Shown: in pieces, positions 1 through 6,841 of the stretch | Layout of the letters: the number at the start of each line of letters is the position of its first letter | How positions within the stretch are numbered: the stretch's first letter is position 1 | Assembly: GCA_002343775.1 (NCBI GenBank) | Contig: DDSH01000032.1 | Span: 7,999 to 71,998 of the forward strand | DNA: 64,000 nt | Reading direction: 5' to 3' | DNA from: Anaerolineales bacterium UBA2395 | GTDB lineage: Bacteria; Chloroflexota; Anaerolineae; Anaerolineales; Villigracilaceae | The notes under the pieces: model-generated | Seen by the model: only the letters and a program-made list of their open reading frames with translations | Databases searched by the model: none | Told to the model about the DNA's origin: nothing | Program-made: the position numbers and the translations under genes

Positions 1-210
1 CGGGTCATCGTTTGCGATGGCGTTCAGTTTTTCCCGATACTCTTCCGAACGTTTATCCATATCGCGATACATCTGCGGATAGGGGATGATCTTATTGAAG
101 TCCAGGATGCGGACATCTTCATCCTCCCCGGATTGGGAACGGATGGTTTCGAGCACCTTGTTTACATCGGGACCAGTGATGGTCAGTTCGTTTTCAGCCC
201 AATTAGGCAT
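1..210 (-). CDS. Api92/DUF1281-like small protein, cut by the window edge
   Basis: Only the first 70 residues are present, because the gene runs off the left edge. The start MPNWAENELTITG closely resembles the MPNWCxNxLxITG opening of the Api92-like/DUF1281 family, which is common on plasmids, phages and integrative elements; its biochemical role is not known to me. An AAGGAG ribosome site lies 8 nt before the ATG. It is the last visible gene of the minus-strand replication module and overlaps the 3' end of the previous gene by 28 nt, which supports co-translation. Confidence 0.75.
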   Translation of the reverse strand, partial: MPNWAENELTITGPDVNKVLETIRSQSGEDEDVRILDFNKIIPYPQMYRDMDKRSEEYREKLNAIANDDP

Positions 211-578
211 GGGACTGCTCCTTGTGTTTGAAATAGTTCCTGCCGGCTTGCAACCGGCAGGGTTGATGGTGGTGAATATTCAGCTTGATCCTGCGCATCG
301 CATTCCAACGCAATGGAGAGTTCCTCAGCCGTCATGTTTTCCTCGACGATGAGCTGTTCCATGCGTGGGTTGGCGCGCGCCAGGCGTTCAGCATCGGCGG
401 CGGTGCGGATCTTCGGATTGGTTCTTCCATAGCGTGCGAAGTACCCAGCTCCAACGCGGCTTACGAAGGGTCCGATGACCGCCTTGTACAAATGTCCGTG
501 AGTTTGTTTTGTAGGTGGCATGGCAGAGTGAAACAGGATCAGATCATCCTCTCCACGTCTGCCGAGATAGAATGGCAT
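183..578 (-). CDS. Hypothetical protein, 131 aa
   Basis: I recognise no family. The product is soluble, with no signal peptide or membrane segment. It starts with MPFYLGRRGEDDLILFHS and has a basic, Ala/Arg-rich middle around residues 50-70. A strong AGGAGG-type ribosome site 5-6 nt before the ATG supports the start. It lies 8 nt after the stop of the upstream gene and overlaps the downstream Api92-like gene, so it belongs to the same minus-strand transcription unit as radC. That a real gene lies here is better supported than any function. Confidence 0.6.
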   Translation of the reverse strand: MPFYLGRRGEDDLILFHSAMPPTKQTHGHLYKAVIGPFVSRVGAGYFARYGRTNPKIRTAADAERLARANPRMEQLIVEENMTAEELSIALECDAQDQAEYSPPSTLPVASRQELFQTQGAVPCLIGLKTN

Positions 579-586
579 ATTCCCTC

Positions 587-964
587 CTAAAAATCCTGGA
601 TCAGTCCCAGCAGGATCAGTTGCTCCTTTTCTTCGACATGCAGGCGCAAGCTGGTCGCGATGAAACGACCGCTGATCTTGTCATCGCGCAGGAAGTCGAA
701 CGTGAAGGAAAAGGAGGGACGCTGATCCAGCGCCAGATGGTGATGCGCCAGCCAGAGTGCATCATAGAGTTGCTGGTCGTGGTCATCCTCATCATCCGCA
801 TGGATGGGCATCAAGGCATCATTCAAAGACTGGCTGATCTCCACCTTCTTGGTGAAACCAAGACAGGGCGCTGCCCAGCCTGCGTTCAACCAGGTGGTGT
901 TCTTGAAGAGGGTCTTTACAGGTGGCACAGGTGCAAAGGTCAGATTGAGAGTCAGTTGCGTCAT
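587..964 (-). CDS. Hypothetical protein, about 125 aa
   Basis: Unrecognised acidic soluble protein (MTQLTLNLTFAPVPP...), with a DDEDDHD stretch in the middle and an aromatic SFSFTFDFL segment. It begins directly after the radC stop codon. I favour the ATG at 964, preceded by AGGTG; a GTG at 970 would add two residues. It ends 8 nt before the next gene, so radC and the three following genes appear to be one operon. No function can be assigned from the sequence. Confidence 0.55.
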   Translation of the reverse strand: MTQLTLNLTFAPVPPVKTLFKNTTWLNAGWAAPCLGFTKKVEISQSLNDALMPIHADDEDDHDQQLYDALWLAHHHLALDQRPSFSFTFDFLRDDKISGRFIATSLRLHVEEKEQLILLGLIQDF

Positions 965-970
965 ATTCAC

Positions 971-1681
971 CTAGCTGAAGCCGAGGCCACGTTCCTTGAG
1001 GCTGATCCATTTGTTGCCATGCCCGATCACGAGGTGATCAAGACAGGAAATATCCAACAACTTGCCCGCTTGCACGATGGCGCGTGTGACAGCCACATCA
1101 TCGGGACTCGGGGTCGGATCGCCACTCGGATGCGAGTGAACTACGATGATCGCGGGAGCCATGCGTGCGATGGCCGGCTTGAAGATCTCAGCGATACGAA
1201 CCTGTGAGGAATTCACCGAGCCTACATACACCTCCACGATTTCCAACACGTGATTGCGCTGGTCCAGCAGCAGGACTCGCAGGTGTTCCTTTTCGAGAAG
1301 CGCCATCTCGTATTGCACGAGAGCGGCAGCATCGGCAGGAGAATTGATCGTCGGGCATTCTTCATTGGGGATGTTCAACCGCAGACCCAGATTGAGCGCA
1401 GCTTTGATCCGCACAGCTGTTGCTTGATTGATCCCTTTGACCTTTGCGAGTTCAGCCGGATGCGCTTGATACAAACGGCGAATGTCGTTGTTGAAGTGGG
1501 TCATCAGATCCTGTGCGATCTCGATCTGCTTGGCGCCGCCGATCACGGCTGCCATGAGTTCGGTCAGGTTGCAGGCATGCGCGTTCTGAGTCACGCGGTA
1601 GGCTGGTTGTTCGCGCAAGGGCATGCTCTTGAGTTTGGGTTGGCCGTAGGGAGTGTTCACTTGCAGTAAGGGTGTGTTCAT
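971..1681 (-). CDS. radC: RadC/UPF0758 family JAB-domain protein
   Basis: A 236-residue protein of the RadC (UPF0758) family. Residues about 79-95 form a helix-hairpin-helix-like segment (KVKGINQATAVRIKAAL). The C-terminal half is a JAMM/JAB metalloprotease-like fold with HSHPSGDPTPSPDD at 182-195, which supplies the expected two His and Asp metal ligands. Members are common on plasmids and integrative elements next to replication genes; their activity is still poorly defined despite the historical DNA-repair name. The ATG at 1681 is chosen because AAGGAG lies 6 nt upstream; a longer in-frame extension would run through the hairpin behind dnaN. Housekeeping RadC is usually chromosomal, so context suggests an element-borne paralogue. 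Confidence 0.9.
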   Translation of the reverse strand: MNTPLLQVNTPYGQPKLKSMPLREQPAYRVTQNAHACNLTELMAAVIGGAKQIEIAQDLMTHFNNDIRRLYQAHPAELAKVKGINQATAVRIKAALNLGLRLNIPNEECPTINSPADAAALVQYEMALLEKEHLRVLLLDQRNHVLEIVEVYVGSVNSSQVRIAEIFKPAIARMAPAIIVVHSHPSGDPTPSPDDVAVTRAIVQAGKLLDISCLDHLVIGHGNKWISLKERGLGFS

Positions 1682-1699
1682 ATGGCTCCTTGGGAAATG

Positions 1700-1736
1700 A
1701 AAGACGGCATGGAGCCAATGACTCCATGCCGTCTTT
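1700..1736. terminator. 15-bp perfect hairpin between dnaN and radC
   Basis: AAAGACGGCATGGAG (1700-1714) pairs perfectly with 1722-1736 across a 7-nt loop. It lies between the dnaN stop and the radC start, both on the minus strand. There is no clear U-run on the minus strand, so it may act as an attenuator or mRNA-end stabiliser rather than a full terminator. Confidence 0.6.
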
Positions 1737-1754
1737 GTGGATATGGTTTGCTGG

Positions 1755-2924
1755 TTATGCCATTGCCATTTCGGGCAGGGTGATGGCGATGACTTCATCC
1801 TCCGGGAAGGGATCCTTACTGCCATCCACCATCATTGGCATGATGACCGCTGTGAAACTCCCGGCTTCGATTAGGATCGGCTTTGTATTATTCGTGATGC
1901 GCATGACCAGTTCGCCCTTGCAGGCTTCCGCCGCGCGTTTCAGGAAGGTGGCGGACAGCCAGGCTTGGGCATTCTCTCCGCTGGCAGTTCCATCTAGGAT
2001 GTTGCGACCCTGCCCGGTTTCGGTTTCCGCCGAGGCGATCTTTGCGACACCATTAATTGCCTTCAGGAAGGTGCTTTGTGTGCCCATTGCATTCACCATG
2101 CGGATGGATTGCATCAGGCTGGGTTGCTGGATTTGCAGGATGGCGACCGCGTTTTGACGCGCTTCATCGATCAGGGTCTTGATCTGCGCCGATGGGAAAT
2201 TGCCGTCTGCCGTGACGGTTGCCAGAGTCAGGTCTTTGGAGTCATCGGCATTGGTGATCTGGAAGATGTAGCGGTTCTCACCTGCTGTGCCCATGCGCAT
2301 CGTGTCACGATCATCGACCAGTGTGGATAACAGACGCGCGCTGCTTAGTGGCAAAGATACGGAGGTTTGATTTGTAGGACCCACGATGCTCTCCAGCACA
2401 AGTCCCGCCGAATAGCCATCGGCGGTCTGCGCCATCACCGTGTTGGAGTCGAGGATCAGGTGAACGACCTGCAGAACCGCGCGCGAGTCATCCGTGGAGG
2501 CAAAGGGTAGGGCGCGCATCAAACTGCGGAAGATGGTTCCAGAGAACGTGGCAACCGATTGAACACTTTCCTCGCCGATGACCGGCAGGGGCTCATCCAC
2601 AATGCGCAGGCTGGTACGGTTGGAGGTTCCCTGCTGAATGACCAGCGATGTTCCATCCACATGCAGGCGGATTTGACCGGCGAGAGTCTCCACCAAGGCT
2701 TTCAAGGTGGCGGCATCCACACAGACGGAAAGGTCTTCGCTGCAATCCACATTCACGGTGGAACGTGCGGCGGTCTCGCCGTTGAAGCAGGACAGGTGCA
2801 GGATGCCGTCCGTATGGACATCTAGCCGAACGAGGGAAAAGGCGGCCATCAGGGTGCTCTTCGTGCTTGCGCGGGTCACGGCATTCAATGCCGAGTGTAG
2901 TAAATCTTGTTGAATGGTGATCAT
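1755..2924 (-). CDS. dnaN: DNA polymerase III beta subunit (sliding clamp)
   Basis: A 389-residue protein with the length and three-domain pattern of a bacterial beta clamp. It starts MITIQQDLLHSALNAVTRAS and has typical domain-boundary strands and clamp-like C-terminal segments such as KPILIEAGSFTAVIMPM. The usual C-terminal MPMRL is replaced by MPMMVDGSKDPFPEDEV plus a 10-residue tail, unlike most chromosomal clamps. Clamps tether DNA polymerase III to template. With primase, SSB and a DnaE in the same region it probably serves a replisome belonging to the element. CAGGAG before ATG 2924 supports the start. A decayed second copy of its 3' end lies at 3550-3636. Confidence 0.9.
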   Translation of the reverse strand: MITIQQDLLHSALNAVTRASTKSTLMAAFSLVRLDVHTDGILHLSCFNGETAARSTVNVDCSEDLSVCVDAATLKALVETLAGQIRLHVDGTSLVIQQGTSNRTSLRIVDEPLPVIGEESVQSVATFSGTIFRSLMRALPFASTDDSRAVLQVVHLILDSNTVMAQTADGYSAGLVLESIVGPTNQTSVSLPLSSARLLSTLVDDRDTMRMGTAGENRYIFQITNADDSKDLTLATVTADGNFPSAQIKTLIDEARQNAVAILQIQQPSLMQSIRMVNAMGTQSTFLKAINGVAKIASAETETGQGRNILDGTASGENAQAWLSATFLKRAAEACKGELVMRITNNTKPILIEAGSFTAVIMPMMVDGSKDPFPEDEVIAITLPEMAMA

Positions 2925-2942
2925 TTGTTAGCTCCTGAAAAA

Positions 2943-2973
2943 ACGGGTGGAAGTCCTGTGGACCTCCACCCGT
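2943..2973. terminator. Hairpin between ssb and dnaN
   Basis: ACGGGTGGA (2943-2951) plus GTCC pair with GGAC plus TCCACCCGT ending at 2973, with one internal mismatch and a 3-nt loop. It occupies the short gap between the ssb stop and the dnaN start. Like the other hairpins in this module it has no strong U-run on the coding strand. Confidence 0.5.
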
Positions 2974-2986
2974 GATTCAAATTGGG

Positions 2987-3397
2987 TTAATACTGAATGT
3001 CGTCCTCAGCCGTATCTGCTTGCGCGACAGCCGGCTCATTGTTCTTGTTATCCAGGAAATGGATCTCCAAGACTTTGAGTTCGTAATCTGCCGCAGCCGT
3101 GCCGTCTTGACGAATCCAGATGCGTGGACGGCCCGTGGCTTTGTCCGGTGTCAGCCGGCCTTCGATCAACACCTTGCTGCCCTTTTTCAGGTACTGGTTG
3201 CAGACCTCGCCCAACTTGCCCCAAGCGGTGCAGCGGAACCAGGTCGTGACCTTGATGGTCTCGCCCTTCTCATTGTTGTACTGGTCATTGGTGGCGACAT
3301 TGAAGGTCGTCACGGCTGTGCCTGTCGGGGTGTAGCGCATTTCTGGTTCACCACCGAGGTGACCGACGAACACTGATTTGTTGTATTGCTTGGACAT
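2987..3397 (-). CDS. ssb: Single-stranded DNA-binding protein
   Basis: A 136-residue OB-fold SSB. MSKQYNKSVFVGHLGGEPEMRYTPTGTAVTTFNVATN is the classic N-terminal signature, followed by TWFRCTAWGKLGEVCNQYLKKGSKVLIEGRL. The C-terminus ends in an acidic DTAEDDIQY tip, close to the DDxPF tail that recruits partner proteins in bacterial SSBs. The linker is very short compared with chromosomal SSBs, which suggests an element-specific paralogue. The ATG at 3397 has AAGGAG upstream. It lies between the clamp gene and the remains of a duplicated copy of the same module. Confidence 0.93.
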   Translation of the reverse strand: MSKQYNKSVFVGHLGGEPEMRYTPTGTAVTTFNVATNDQYNNEKGETIKVTTWFRCTAWGKLGEVCNQYLKKGSKVLIEGRLTPDKATGRPRIWIRQDGTAAADYELKVLEIHFLDNKNNEPAVAQADTAEDDIQY

Positions 3398-3431
3398 GAG
3401 AGACTCCTTGTTTTGATTTTATTTTTTGAAA

Positions 3432-3472
3432 TTACTTGCAGATGTCGTACAGGCGCTGATCCACCTCGTACA
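3432..3472 (-). pseudogene. Remnant of a second copy of the 46-aa membrane protein
   Basis: Minus-strand translation gives YEVDQRLYDICK-stop, matching the last 12 residues (YEMDQRLRDICK) of the intact small membrane protein at 5034-5174 at 10 of 12 positions. The DNA from here into the ssb start also resembles the DNA downstream of the intact copy. The membrane segment is missing. Confidence 0.75.
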
Positions 3473-3490
3473 CAGAGAGTGAGAGCAGAC

Positions 3491-3544
3491 GTCTTTTATT
3501 CTCCTTGGAGAATAAAAGACGGCGCACAAGCAGTCCGCCGTCTT
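3491..3544. repeat. Two overlapping, mutually exclusive hairpins
   Basis: GTCTTTTATTCTCC (3491-3504) pairs perfectly with 3507-3520 across only 2 nt. AAGACGGC (3516-3523) pairs with GCCGTCTT (3537-3544). The AAGAC at 3516-3520 is used by both, so only one can form at a time. The inner TTCTCCTTGGAGAA resembles the ribosome-site region before the small membrane gene at 5174, so part of this is a duplicated leader. Confidence 0.5.
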
Positions 3545-3549
3545 CATAT

Positions 3550-3636
3550 TCATTTTCTTTGTGCGTTTTGTTTTTGTACTACGAGAAATGTGGTCGTGAT
3601 GACTTCATCATCGAGGAAGGGATCCTTGCTGCCGTT
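3550..3636 (-). pseudogene. dnaN paralogue, C-terminal remnant
   Basis: The minus-strand frame reads NGSKDPFLDDEVITTT and continues to a TGA at 3550-3552. This matches the intact clamp tail DGSKDPFPEDEVIAIT. Only the last 28 codons survive. The upstream edge at about 3637 coincides with the right end of the tnpB element, so the rest of this second dnaN was lost at or after its insertion. Confidence 0.8.
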
Positions 3637-3775
3637 CTCCGAAACCTATTCAATACTATCCAGGATAGTTTGATGTTCGGTTCCTGCTTCAACGAGCGTT
3701 GCCTGGAAACCAGGTCTTACATGCTCTCCACAGGCATATCATTCCGCGGAACTCGCGGTAGCCATGCTTTAGGCC
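3637..3775 (-). ncRNA. Candidate omega RNA of the tnpB element
   Basis: The stretch just 3' of tnpB is rich in short stems: CCGCG-N5-CGCGG, CCTGG-N3-CCAGG and CTATCC-N1-GGATAG. It also contains GAAGCAGGAACC and ends in GGTTTCGGAG, arrangements I associate with right ends of IS200/IS605-family TnpB elements. In this family the structured right end is the scaffold of the omega RNA, and the flanking DNA after it (here dnaN-remnant sequence from about 3636 downward) is the guide. The end is inferred from loss of dnaN homology; it has not been aligned to a covariance model. Confidence 0.6.
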
Positions 3776-4893
3776 ATATATATCAATTGCTCAAGATTTA
3801 TGGCTGCATTCAAGTCACGATCAATCTCAAAACCACAGATATCGCAGTGATATATGCGCTCACCCAAGGAGATACTTGCTTTCACCTGCCCGCATCGCGA
3901 ACAACGCTTTGTGGAAGGAAAATATGGGTCGGCCATACGTACGTCACAGCCATACCATATACCTTTGTAAGTCAACTGGCGCTGAAACTCATGCCAGCTC
4001 ACATCGGAAATGGCTTGTGCCAGGCGATGATTTTTCATCAACCCCATGATGTTTAGATTTTCGATCATGATGATTGACTTGGATTTTGCCAACCGGGTGG
4101 TGGCCTGGTGGATGGAGGCTTTTCGAATGTTCGCCACATGCGCATGTGCTTTCGCAAGTTTTCGTACAGCCTTCTGGCGATTGGCACTTCCTTTCTTCCG
4201 ACGAGATACAGTGCGCTGTAAGTGTTTGATCTTTCTAAGAGCCTGTCCCAAACTATGTGGGTTTTCGAAATACAGGCCATCGCTCACTTGTGCCATACGA
4301 TGAATTCCAAGATCCACACCGGCGACCGGCTTGTTGGAATTTTCCGGATAAGGTATTTCCATTTTTACCTTTAGTGAAACGTACCAACGATCAGCTTTTT
4401 CACTGATCGTGGCACTCAGAATATGAATATTGTGGGTGGGTAAATATCCGTGTTCTTTCATTTGCAGGAGACCCAGACGTGGTAATTGGATCCTTTTTTC
4501 AAAAACATGGATCTTGCCGGTCAGACGAAATCTAGCCGGGCTGCGATTTTTCGTTTTGAATTGTGGAAAACCCACCTTGATATTTTTGCCTGCTCTCTTC
4601 TGCTTCACCCTTTGAAAAAAGCGTCGAAAGGCATTGTCCAGATCACGCAGGGCTTCCTGGGGTGCACACTTTGAAACTTCATACATCCAGCCGAATTGAG
4701 TTTTCTTGAGGGCGATGAGCTCCTTGTGCAGGTCGATGGCGGTGGGTGTCTTTTGTCCAAGTCGATACGCCTCCAACTTACGGGATAAACCCCAGTTGTA
4801 AGCGAAGCGCGCCGCCCCAGCATTCCGGCTGCAAGCCGTTATTTGGGCTTTGGTTAGGTCCAACTCAGTTTTGTAGGCACGATAGATTTCCAT
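3769..4893 (-). CDS. tnpB: TnpB RNA-guided nuclease
   Basis: 374 residues, normal length for TnpB. The N-terminal helix-turn-helix region (about 1-100) is followed by the RuvC-like nuclease. The triad appears complete: Asp194 in GVDLG, Glu278 in IMIENLN, and Asp358/Asp360 in DRDLNAA. The zinc ribbon is CSRCG at 331-335 and CDICG at 350-354. TnpB proteins are omega-RNA-guided DNA nucleases, ancestors of Cas12, that help keep the element in place. The gene is intact, and its 3' end runs straight into the candidate omega RNA. There is no convincing Shine-Dalgarno before ATG 4893; expression may depend on an internal or upstream promoter. Confidence 0.92.
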   Translation of the reverse strand: MEIYRAYKTELDLTKAQITACSRNAGAARFAYNWGLSRKLEAYRLGQKTPTAIDLHKELIALKKTQFGWMYEVSKCAPQEALRDLDNAFRRFFQRVKQKRAGKNIKVGFPQFKTKNRSPARFRLTGKIHVFEKRIQLPRLGLLQMKEHGYLPTHNIHILSATISEKADRWYVSLKVKMEIPYPENSNKPVAGVDLGIHRMAQVSDGLYFENPHSLGQALRKIKHLQRTVSRRKKGSANRQKAVRKLAKAHAHVANIRKASIHQATTRLAKSKSIIMIENLNIMGLMKNHRLAQAISDVSWHEFQRQLTYKGIWYGCDVRMADPYFPSTKRCSRCGQVKASISLGERIYHCDICGFEIDRDLNAAINLEQLIYMA

Positions 4894-4905
4894 AAATCGG
4901 TAAAC

Positions 4906-5001
4906 CTAGTGGGATGCGGATGCCATTGAGTTGGCAAGCCAGAATTCATGGGCACCTGCGTAGCAGCCAATAACTACCCTTGCTCTTTGTTGCTTTGACA
5001 T
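4906..5001 (-). pseudogene. ssb-like gene start, truncated by the tnpB element
   Basis: ATG 5001 begins MSKQ, as in the intact ssb, and the 40 nt upstream (ribosome site, spacer, stop of the membrane gene) match the ssb upstream region nearly base for base. After the fourth codon similarity ends and the frame closes at 4906 after 31 residues. The later residues are probably the left end of the insertion sequence rather than protein-coding DNA. Confidence 0.6.
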
Positions 5002-5033
5002 GAGAGTCTCCTTGTTTGATTTTGGATTTGAAA

Positions 5034-5174
5034 TTACTTGCAGATGTCGCGCAGGCGCTGGTCCATTTCATACTCGCCGGAACCAACGTATTGGATGAAC
5101 CGCACGATGAACCAAACCGCCCAGATCAGGATCAGGGTGGCGATGATGGAAGCGAAGATGGTGAGAGTAGACAT
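5034..5174 (-). CDS. Small single-pass membrane protein, 46 aa
   Basis: MSTLTIFASIIATLILIWAVWFIVRFIQYV forms one hydrophobic helix (about residues 5-28) followed by a charged tail ending YEMDQRLRDICK. AAGGAG lies 8 nt before ATG 5174. No family is recognised. It lies between the primase and the broken ssb copy. Its tail is duplicated at 3432-3472 beside the intact ssb, so the gene was part of the duplicated replication module. Confidence 0.65.
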   Translation of the reverse strand: MSTLTIFASIIATLILIWAVWFIVRFIQYVGSGEYEMDQRLRDICK

Positions 5175-5202
5175 TTTGTTTTCTCCTTGGAAAATGAAAA
5201 TT

Positions 5203-5227
5203 GGGGAGCGATGCATGATCGCTCCCC
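5203..5227. terminator. Hairpin downstream of the primase gene
   Basis: GGGGAGCGAT (5203-5212) pairs perfectly with ATCGCTCCCC (5218-5227). It separates the primase stop at 5255 from the ribosome site of the 46-aa membrane gene. Confidence 0.55.
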
Positions 5228-5254
5228 GATTCAGGGAATGGGTTGGATTTGAAT

Positions 5255-6247
5255 TTACAGAATGGACGGCCACCATCCGCTCAGGATGGCCTCGTCCGGA
5301 TCGAGCGCGTCGGGAGGTCGCAGGGTGCGCGCTTTAGCACCACCGTGTCGGATGGATGCCGACACACTTTGCGCCCATTCGACGCCGGCTTTGTCCGGGT
5401 CGCGCAGCAGCAGGTACTCGTACTGCGGATGTTCGCGCAACCACTGGTGCATTCTTGCAGATGGACTGGCGCCGTTGGTGTAGACCGCGACCGTGTCGGC
5501 TTCGCGTCCAAGCTGATGGATCTTCTGGGCGGTGATGAGCATGTCGAACAAGCCTTCCAGCACGATCAACGTGCGCGTGGCGGGAGTGATGCGCCAGCTG
5601 CCGAGAGGCTGGACGCGATTACCCCAGGTCTTGTGATTCTTGAGCGGGGTGAAATTGCGTGTGCCTTTGGGCAATTGTTCCTCCGGGATGTAGCGCACGT
5701 TCATCACTGCCGGGTGTGTCGGCGGGTCGGCATACACCACACCGCCTGCCCACAGCCAGATGCCATCACGCCGCACCATCATGGATTGCCGTGCCGCATC
5801 GATGATCTCACGATGGACTTGTGGAGCGGGAATGCCATAGCCAAGTCCATAGACCAGTGCGGTATAAGGTGTCACACCGCGTCCTGCCAGATAGTCCCAA
5901 GCAGGGGAACGCTGTACAACCGAGCGCGCTTCCGACACGGCTTCATCGAGCAGTTGCACCTGTGTCGGCGGGCGTTTGGGGCGTGTCGGTGTGCTTGCCG
6001 ATACACTTGGCTTCCAATCCTGACCCAGCTTTTTTTGTAATGACTTCAGCGAACCACCGCTGGCGCCACAGCGCAGACACTTCCAGTATCCGCTCTGCAG
6101 GTTGACGCCGAAGTTGGGCTGACCACCCTCTCCCTCCCGACTCGCGTCGTTATGGAAGGGACACCAGAAGATGGCCCAATTGCGATGATCCTCCACACGA
6201 ACCGCCGTTCCCAAAATTTCTTCGGCGGCGGATAGGATGTTTTCCAT
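5255..6247 (-). CDS. Compact DNA primase (CHC2 zinc finger plus TOPRIM)
   Basis: 330 residues, about half the length of chromosomal DnaG. The N-terminal zinc ribbon has CPFH at 29-32 and CLRC at 57-60. The TOPRIM part shows LIVLEGLFDML (catalytic Glu, about 228) and LLLRDPDKAG (metal-binding DxD, about 280). The DnaB-interacting C-terminal domain of DnaG is absent. Such short primases are typical of phages and plasmids and synthesise RNA primers for replication. An AGGAGG is present but about 14 nt from ATG 6247. Several copies of GTGTCGG lie inside the gene in different frames. Confidence 0.88.
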   Translation of the reverse strand: MENILSAAEEILGTAVRVEDHRNWAIFWCPFHNDASREGEGGQPNFGVNLQSGYWKCLRCGASGGSLKSLQKKLGQDWKPSVSASTPTRPKRPPTQVQLLDEAVSEARSVVQRSPAWDYLAGRGVTPYTALVYGLGYGIPAPQVHREIIDAARQSMMVRRDGIWLWAGGVVYADPPTHPAVMNVRYIPEEQLPKGTRNFTPLKNHKTWGNRVQPLGSWRITPATRTLIVLEGLFDMLITAQKIHQLGREADTVAVYTNGASPSARMHQWLREHPQYEYLLLRDPDKAGVEWAQSVSASIRHGGAKARTLRPPDALDPDEAILSGWWPSIL

Positions 6248-6277
6248 GTGCTTTTCTGCGACCTCCTTTTCGTCTGA

Positions 6278-6385
6278 CTATCTGCCGATACAACGTGCGA
6301 TGGCAACCATGATGGCCGACAGCCAGTGATGGGGCTGGCTGGCGGCAATGGCGACCAGGATGAGAAGCATTGCGAAAGTTCTCAT
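6278..6385 (-). CDS. Small hydrophobic protein, 35 aa
   Basis: MRTFAMLLILVAIAASQ is followed by a short basic tail ending IARCIGR. One hydrophobic segment covers most of the protein. An excellent ribosome site, AAGGAGATAGATC, precedes ATG 6385. It lies 30 nt upstream of the primase and may be co-translated with it. No homologue is recognised; the case rests on the ribosome site and its position in the operon. Confidence 0.45.
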   Translation of the reverse strand: MRTFAMLLILVAIAASQPHHWLSAIMVAIARCIGR

Positions 6386-6466
6386 GATCTATCTCCTTGT
6401 TTGGATGGATTAAATAGTCCCAGGGAGAAGGCATGATCACGCATCCGCGCAGTCCAGTGTGTCGGC

Positions 6467-6697
6467 TCATTCCACCTCCACGCTTGCCCAGCTGGGCGCG
6501 GTGGTATACACGGCTGCATCTTCGCGCAGCAGTGTAACGTCGGCGGTGTACAGGTAGTCCCCTTGCTGTCGTCCGGCGGAGGCGGCGACATTGATCGCCT
6601 TGCCGTTCACGATCACCATGCGTTCGTTGGCTTTGAGTGGAAAGGGCGCGTAAATCTTGACGGTTTTTACGGTTGTGATATGATCGGGCTTGTACAT
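6467..6697 (-). CDS. Hypothetical protein, 76 aa
   Basis: MYKPDHITTVKTVKIYAPFPLKANERMVIVNGKAINVAASAG and on to a C-terminus of WASVEVE. It is soluble, with a beta-strand-rich pattern; no family is recognised. GAGGTG lies 8 nt before ATG 6697, directly behind a strong 5'-leader hairpin (6709-6738). It is the first gene of the minus-strand replication module, so its leader may control the module. Confidence 0.6.
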   Translation of the reverse strand: MYKPDHITTVKTVKIYAPFPLKANERMVIVNGKAINVAASAGRQQGDYLYTADVTLLREDAAVYTTAPSWASVEVE

Positions 6698-6708
6698 TGT
6701 TACACCTC

Positions 6709-6738
6709 GAAACCGTCCAGTTGCACCTGGGCGGTTTC
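6709..6738 (-). promoter_or_regulatory. 5'-leader hairpin before the first gene of the replication module
   Basis: GAAACCGTCCAG (6709-6720) pairs with 6727-6738 with one G-U pair and a 6-nt loop. On the minus strand it ends just before the GAGGTG ribosome site, so folding could affect initiation. On the plus strand it is followed by a T6 run and could act as a terminator, although no plus-strand gene precedes it. Confidence 0.45.
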
Positions 6739-6792
6739 ACTTTTTTATCTGCCGGGCCTCTCACCCCGGCGAGTCCTCACTGTGGAAAACGA

Positions 6793-6834
6793 AAACGGGC
6801 GCTGGCATGGGAAGTCCATGCACAACGCCCGTTT
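6793..6834. repeat. Two-part hairpin upstream of the replication module
   Basis: AAACGGGCG (6793-6801) pairs with CGCCCGTTT (6826-6834). Inside it GCATGG (6805-6810) pairs with CCATGC (6816-6821). This is intergenic, before the minus-strand module. Confidence 0.45.
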
Positions 6835-6841
6835 GTGTTGA

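Larger units (their letters stand above)
3637..4985 (-). mobile_element. Solo tnpB insertion sequence, IS200/IS605 superfamily (IS1341-like)
   Basis: About 1.35 kb containing only tnpB, with no tnpA transposase. The right end is set by the dnaN remnant at 3636. The left end is approximate and set by where similarity to the ssb start stops, just after the fourth to fifth codon of the broken copy. Elements of this type cannot move alone and depend on a Y1 transposase elsewhere. It sits inside a duplicated replication module and joins the 5' end of one broken gene (ssb-like) to the 3' end of another (dnaN-like), which implies a deletion as well as an insertion. Confidence 0.7.

Noticed and set aside
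3637..3760. Longer dnaN homology (VEAGTEHQTIL resembling IEAGSFTAVIM) beyond 3636
   Set aside because: The EAG match is brief, a stop codon interrupts it and the spacing is off by four residues. The DNA fits the structured right end of a tnpB element better.
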